Assembly (NCBI GenBank): GCA_009768935.1
Contig: WESA01000004.1
Location: 34,591-98,590 of the forward strand
Length of the DNA stretch: 64,000 bases
Source of the DNA: Rectinema subterraneum
Lineage (GTDB): Bacteria > Spirochaetota > Spirochaetia > Treponematales > Rectinemataceae
Reading direction: 5' to 3'
Position 1 is the stretch's first letter. The number at the start of each line of letters is the position of its first letter. The notes under the pieces are model-generated. The model ran no database searches, was not told where the DNA came from, and worked only from the letters and a program-made list of their open reading frames with translations. Below are positions 61,349 through 64,000 of the stretch, in pieces. Both the position numbers and the translations under genes were made by a program.

Positions 61349-62269
61349 ATGTCCTTCGACGTTGTGCATACCGAAAAGAGAATAGCACAATCGGCTGGCG
61401 TATCAGGGCCTCGCAACGCAGAAGATTATGACCCCGAAAAAGAACTGGACGCAAACCGTTATGCCCTCATCGTACAGCAGAGCAAAGTTCCGATTATTGC
61501 GCTTTTCAATGCAGCAGTAAAAGAAGATACGAGCTTTCTTCTGCCTCTCATGCTCCTTGCGACAATCCGGACCATGCGCCGAATACCCCGCACTTTTTTT
61601 ATCAGAAATGGCACGGAATACGAGCGTTATGTTTTTAAGACAATCCATTGGTGGGCGCGTCGCATCTGCAGAATCGGCAGAATCAGGCTCCAAGTATCTG
61701 GAGCGGAGAAGATCAGGCCCGATCGGGCATATCTGTTCGTTTCCAATCACAGATCGCCCGCCGACATTCCCGTACTCTTCGACGCTATCCCGCAGAATGC
61801 TGCATTCGTCGCCAATGGCATGTTCCGCATGATTCCAGCGTTTTCGTTCTGGATGCGTGCAAGCGGCACGGTATTCATCGAACAAGGCAACCAGAAAGCA
61901 GAGCTTGCCGCCTTCAAAACCATGATACGGCGGCTCAAACAGGGCCGCAGTCTCATTCTCTTTCCGGAAGGACACACGCACCAGGGCCCGGGAATCGACA
62001 CGTTCAGCCGTGGCGGCATTTATGCGGCAGTCCTTGCCGGCGTTCCCATCGTGCCAGTCTGCCTATCCGGAACCGACAAAGTCATACGGCCTGGCAGCCT
62101 GCATATCAACCGCCGCTCGCGCGTCATTGTCGAGTTCGGCGCGCCCATCGAGACCAGACATCTCGGGATGGCTGCAAAAAAGAATATCGATACAATCTTG
62201 CACGATACCATAGCCGGGATGCTTGATCGTCAGACATCAAAACAAGGTGGCCGGCCAAGGCAGGCATGA
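61349..62269 (+). CDS. PlsC-family 1-acyl-glycerophosphate acyltransferase
   Basis: Protein of 306 aa. Acyltransferase motif I NHRSPAD (His-X4-Asp), motif III LILFPEGHTH, and motif IV PIVPVCLSG. It transfers an acyl chain to lysophosphatidic acid or a related lysolipid. It lacks a strong membrane helix except near LLPLMLLATI. AGGAG precedes the ATG. It lies 186 nt after patatin; a deacylation-reacylation pair is suggested. Confidence 0.87.
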   Translation: MSFDVVHTEKRIAQSAGVSGPRNAEDYDPEKELDANRYALIVQQSKVPIIALFNAAVKEDTSFLLPLMLLATIRTMRRIPRTFFIRNGTEYERYVFKTIHWWARRICRIGRIRLQVSGAEKIRPDRAYLFVSNHRSPADIPVLFDAIPQNAAFVANGMFRMIPAFSFWMRASGTVFIEQGNQKAELAAFKTMIRRLKQGRSLILFPEGHTHQGPGIDTFSRGGIYAAVLAGVPIVPVCLSGTDKVIRPGSLHINRRSRVIVEFGAPIETRHLGMAAKKNIDTILHDTIAGMLDRQTSKQGGRPRQA

Positions 62270-62289
62270 CTCATGCCCTGAAAATTCGC

Positions 62290-62718
62290 TTAATGCTTCT
62301 TTTCAAAACTGCGCACTTTTTTGAAGACCCATCGCTTCTGCATCTGATAATTAAATGCAAGAGAAATAATTGCGTCAACAGCGAGGCGGCTGATCCGGTA
62401 ATCCAGTGAGACAGCCTGCACAAGCCAATAGGTGCCCGTCGCTTTCATGGCGATACTCGCCATGCACACCGGAATAAACTTCATTCCCTGAACGGTGACC
62501 GGATCGCTGTAGCGCCCCTTGGGCGAGTAGAACGACCAGTATCTGTTTATGGCAAAATTCACCGCAGCACCGACAATGCCGCCCGCAATAATGCCAATTG
62601 CATAATGGATATGAAACAACTGAACAAAAAGAATCATCACGGAGTAATCGACGATCCCCCCCAGAAATGCCGAGACCTGTGCTTTGGCAAAACCAGCTAT
62701 GACACGTGCCGCGTTCAT
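62290..62718 (-). CDS. GtrA-like membrane protein
   Basis: Protein of 142 aa with four hydrophobic helices; the GtrA hallmark VGAAVNFAINRYWSF is present, and the end FNYQMQKRWVFKK matches the family. GtrA-type proteins help translocate lipid-linked sugars. Its ATG overlaps the stop of the CDP-alcohol phosphatidyltransferase (62715-62718). Confidence 0.87.
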   Translation of the reverse strand: MNAARVIAGFAKAQVSAFLGGIVDYSVMILFVQLFHIHYAIGIIAGGIVGAAVNFAINRYWSFYSPKGRYSDPVTVQGMKFIPVCMASIAMKATGTYWLVQAVSLDYRISRLAVDAIISLAFNYQMQKRWVFKKVRSFEKKH

Positions 62719-63452
62719 CTTTTTTCTGCACGCTTCAGTTCAACAATATTCTTGGATTCCCGATCTTGGGCGCGCTTTTCTTCCCGATCCTGTGCGTCCG
62801 CGGCATCGAGCAGCTTTTTCAGTTCGGAAAAACTCGAAATAATAAGCACAGCAACTGCTACAAGGGCCATATACTGCAGTGTCCCTTTGAAGACAATTTC
62901 TATCAGCAAAAACAGCGAAATGGCAATTCTTGCCTCGGTAGGGCCCAGAAGTCCCGCATCGATCGAGTAATTGCCGGTAATTTTGTATCTCATGAGCGCG
63001 ATAATGATTTCAAGCCCGTAGAATGTGATGAACGCATATCCGACAATTTTGAGATAGCCGTTTGCATACAGTATGAATCCCAGCCCTATCAGGACAATAC
63101 CCAGCCAATCGACGGCAATATCGAGCGCAAACCCATACCACTTTCTCGGCTTGTTGCGATAATAGGCAATCCGCCCGTCGAGCGAGTCTCCGAACCAGCT
63201 GATCGCAAAGCCCGCAATTCCCAGAAACAGCCAATAGCCGCTGATTTTTGCCGCTAGCACAAAGCTCAGGAAAACCAGCACATTCCCCAAAAACCCGACC
63301 GCAGTGAGCATATTCGAAGAAACCCACGAAGGAATGAACCTGACCAAAAACGCAATGAATCTCTGCTCATATTTCCTGAGGAGATTCGTCCTTTGTCTGC
63401 CCTGCGCGATTGCATCCAGAATCTCTGTGACTGAATGAATTGGTCTTTTCAT
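62715..63452 (-). CDS. CDP-alcohol phosphatidyltransferase family protein
   Basis: Protein of 245 aa. The catalytic motif is GDSLDGRIAYYRNKPRKWYG continuing FALDIAVD: both Asp pairs are kept, but the usual Arg after Ala is Tyr. Six to seven hydrophobic helices. It condenses CDP-diacylglycerol with an alcohol, or a CDP-alcohol with a lipid. ATG 63452 has AGGGCGG upstream; an in-frame TTG lies 12 codons earlier. Coupled to GtrA, which suggests synthesis of a polar lipid or lipid-linked product. Confidence 0.85.
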   Translation of the reverse strand: MKRPIHSVTEILDAIAQGRQRTNLLRKYEQRFIAFLVRFIPSWVSSNMLTAVGFLGNVLVFLSFVLAAKISGYWLFLGIAGFAISWFGDSLDGRIAYYRNKPRKWYGFALDIAVDWLGIVLIGLGFILYANGYLKIVGYAFITFYGLEIIIALMRYKITGNYSIDAGLLGPTEARIAISLFLLIEIVFKGTLQYMALVAVAVLIISSFSELKKLLDAADAQDREEKRAQDRESKNIVELKRAEKR

Positions 63453-63488
63453 GGGATCCGCCCTTTTGTTTTCGATTACTCTTGCCAA

Positions 63489-63671
63489 TTTAAGAATAAC
63501 GATTATGCGGACAAAGCGTCAATAAAATGCAAAAAAGGGTTCCCTCAAGCAGAGATGAAGTGAGCAGCGGAGGATTCTTTGTCAAGGTTGGCTATTAATT
63601 TCTGGTTTTAGTCTGAACTAACCTTGATATCACCACCAACCTTGAGTTCTCGAAGTAGGGGTACGATCCAC
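63489..63671. other. Intergenic region before insertion-sequence debris
   Basis: Contains no supported gene. AAGGTTGG and CCAACCTT (around 63582 and 63636) form an imperfect inverted repeat near the IstB remnant and may be part of an old IS end. Confidence 0.35.
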
Positions 63672-63806
63672 ATGGATTACCAGATGGCGGCTACTATCGA
63701 TCCACTCGCGCACCATGGTCATATTCTCTTGATTGAAGGCGGTAACTATCGCAGGAAACATACGCTGATACAGCAGAAGGACCAGATAAAAGTGCCCATG
63801 GTCTGA
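63672..63806 (+). pseudogene. Remnant of an IS21-type IstB helper ATPase
   Basis: The 44-codon frame reads DYQMAATIDPLAHHGHILLI, then EGGNYRRKHTLIQQK. This matches the C-terminal end of IstB proteins (pattern MAAALIDRLVHHGHI...G.SYR). The ATPase core with Walker motifs is missing, so it is a decayed fragment. Confidence 0.6.
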
Positions 63807-63849
63807 TAAGAATTTTTGCACGATTTTTGGGAGATTCTGGGTTGACGAA

Positions 63850-64000
63850 ATGAGCCTGTAAAAAAATCTGTGTAAACAACTATACTCAAAGAAGGAGAGA
63901 GTATGGCTATTACGAAAGAAGTATTGGATGAGCTTCTGAAGGAGTACAAGGGGCCAGAGGATCTGACAGGCCCTGAAGGACTTCTGAAGCAGCTGACAAA
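63850..64000 (+). mobile_element. Left end of an IS256-type insertion sequence (partial)
   Basis: The element begins around 63850-63865, where GCCTGTAAAAAAATCTGTGT is likely the left terminal inverted repeat, and runs off the window with its transposase gene. The exact boundary is not fixed because the right end is not visible. Confidence 0.6.
63903..64000 (+). CDS. IS256-family transposase (partial, N-terminus only)
   Basis: The first 32 codons, MAITKEVLDELLKEYKGPED then LTGPEGLLKQLTK, match the start of IS256/mutator-type transposases. AAGGAG precedes the ATG. The rest lies beyond the window, so activity cannot be judged. Confidence 0.85.
   Translation, partial: MAITKEVLDELLKEYKGPEDLTGPEGLLKQLT

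Overview
The window is mid-GC bacterial DNA from a diderm, with many lipobox and Sec signal peptides, an oligopeptide/metal ABC-transporter-rich gene set and an anaerobe's [FeFe]-hydrogenase operon. The overall style (lipoprotein signals ending in LFSC, LTAC or ASSC, numerous FbpABC/Opp systems, NADH-linked hydrogenase, AnmK recycling) fits an anaerobic member of the Spirochaetota best. That assignment is an inference from gene content, not from a marker gene. No rRNA, tRNA or CRISPR array was seen.

Layout. 1-2968: the end of an archaeal-looking oligopeptide ABC operon (permease cut by the window edge, 856-aa binding protein). 3094-12502: GH5 glycosidase, secreted-type alpha/beta hydrolase, ribokinase, aldo/keto reductase, an unusual GHKL ATPase with an Ig-like domain, a DUF401 membrane protein and a truncated NapH-like Fe-S membrane protein. 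12590-14743: HAD phosphatase, cupin and CDF metal exporter. 14780-19101: an arsenic/redox island (ArsP-like permease, small thioredoxin, ArsR, ArsB-like transporter, nitroreductase, ArsC) with divergent, operator-covered promoters. 19152-22315: lipoamide dehydrogenase, lipoate ligase and a strongly promoted lipoprotein. 22511-28225: spermidine synthesis (SpeE, SpeD) and an FbpABC-type ABC operon. 28305-36820: AnmK, a complete Opp/Dpp ABC transporter, GNAT and a beta-lactamase-fold protein, best read as a muropeptide scavenging/recycling operon. 37174-37798: an RRM protein and a 46-aa basic protein. 38086-41614: HydCBA NADH-linked [FeFe]-hydrogenase. 41700-42349: VapBC. 42562-43145: a 39-aa signal-peptide-like ORF coupled to a flavodoxin. 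43344-49795: a second FbpABC-like operon with two ATPases and a membrane-tethered LuxR regulator.

49942-55288 is the most unusual locus. A five-gene operon encodes a membrane protein whose cytosolic C-terminus is nine consecutive Ala-Cys-His/Tyr/Val-X tetrads, immediately followed by a radical SAM/SPASM enzyme with a PqqD-like N-terminal domain, two small membrane proteins and an NlpC/P60 lipoprotein. It looks like a peptide-modification system whose substrate is the tail of a membrane protein.

56798-63452: a second radical SAM protein, a TetR regulator and a lipid module (membrane protein, patatin, PlsC-like acyltransferase, GtrA, CDP-alcohol phosphatidyltransferase). Three matching 13-bp palindromes define a small TetR regulon. 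The right edge is insertion-sequence debris (IstB remnant) and the start of an IS256-type transposase.

Two genome-style signals recur. In eight genes a sigma70-like -10 box lies only 6-9 nt before the ATG with no usable Shine-Dalgarno, implying leaderless mRNAs. In several ABC operons a strong hairpin separates the binding-protein gene from the permease or ATPase genes.
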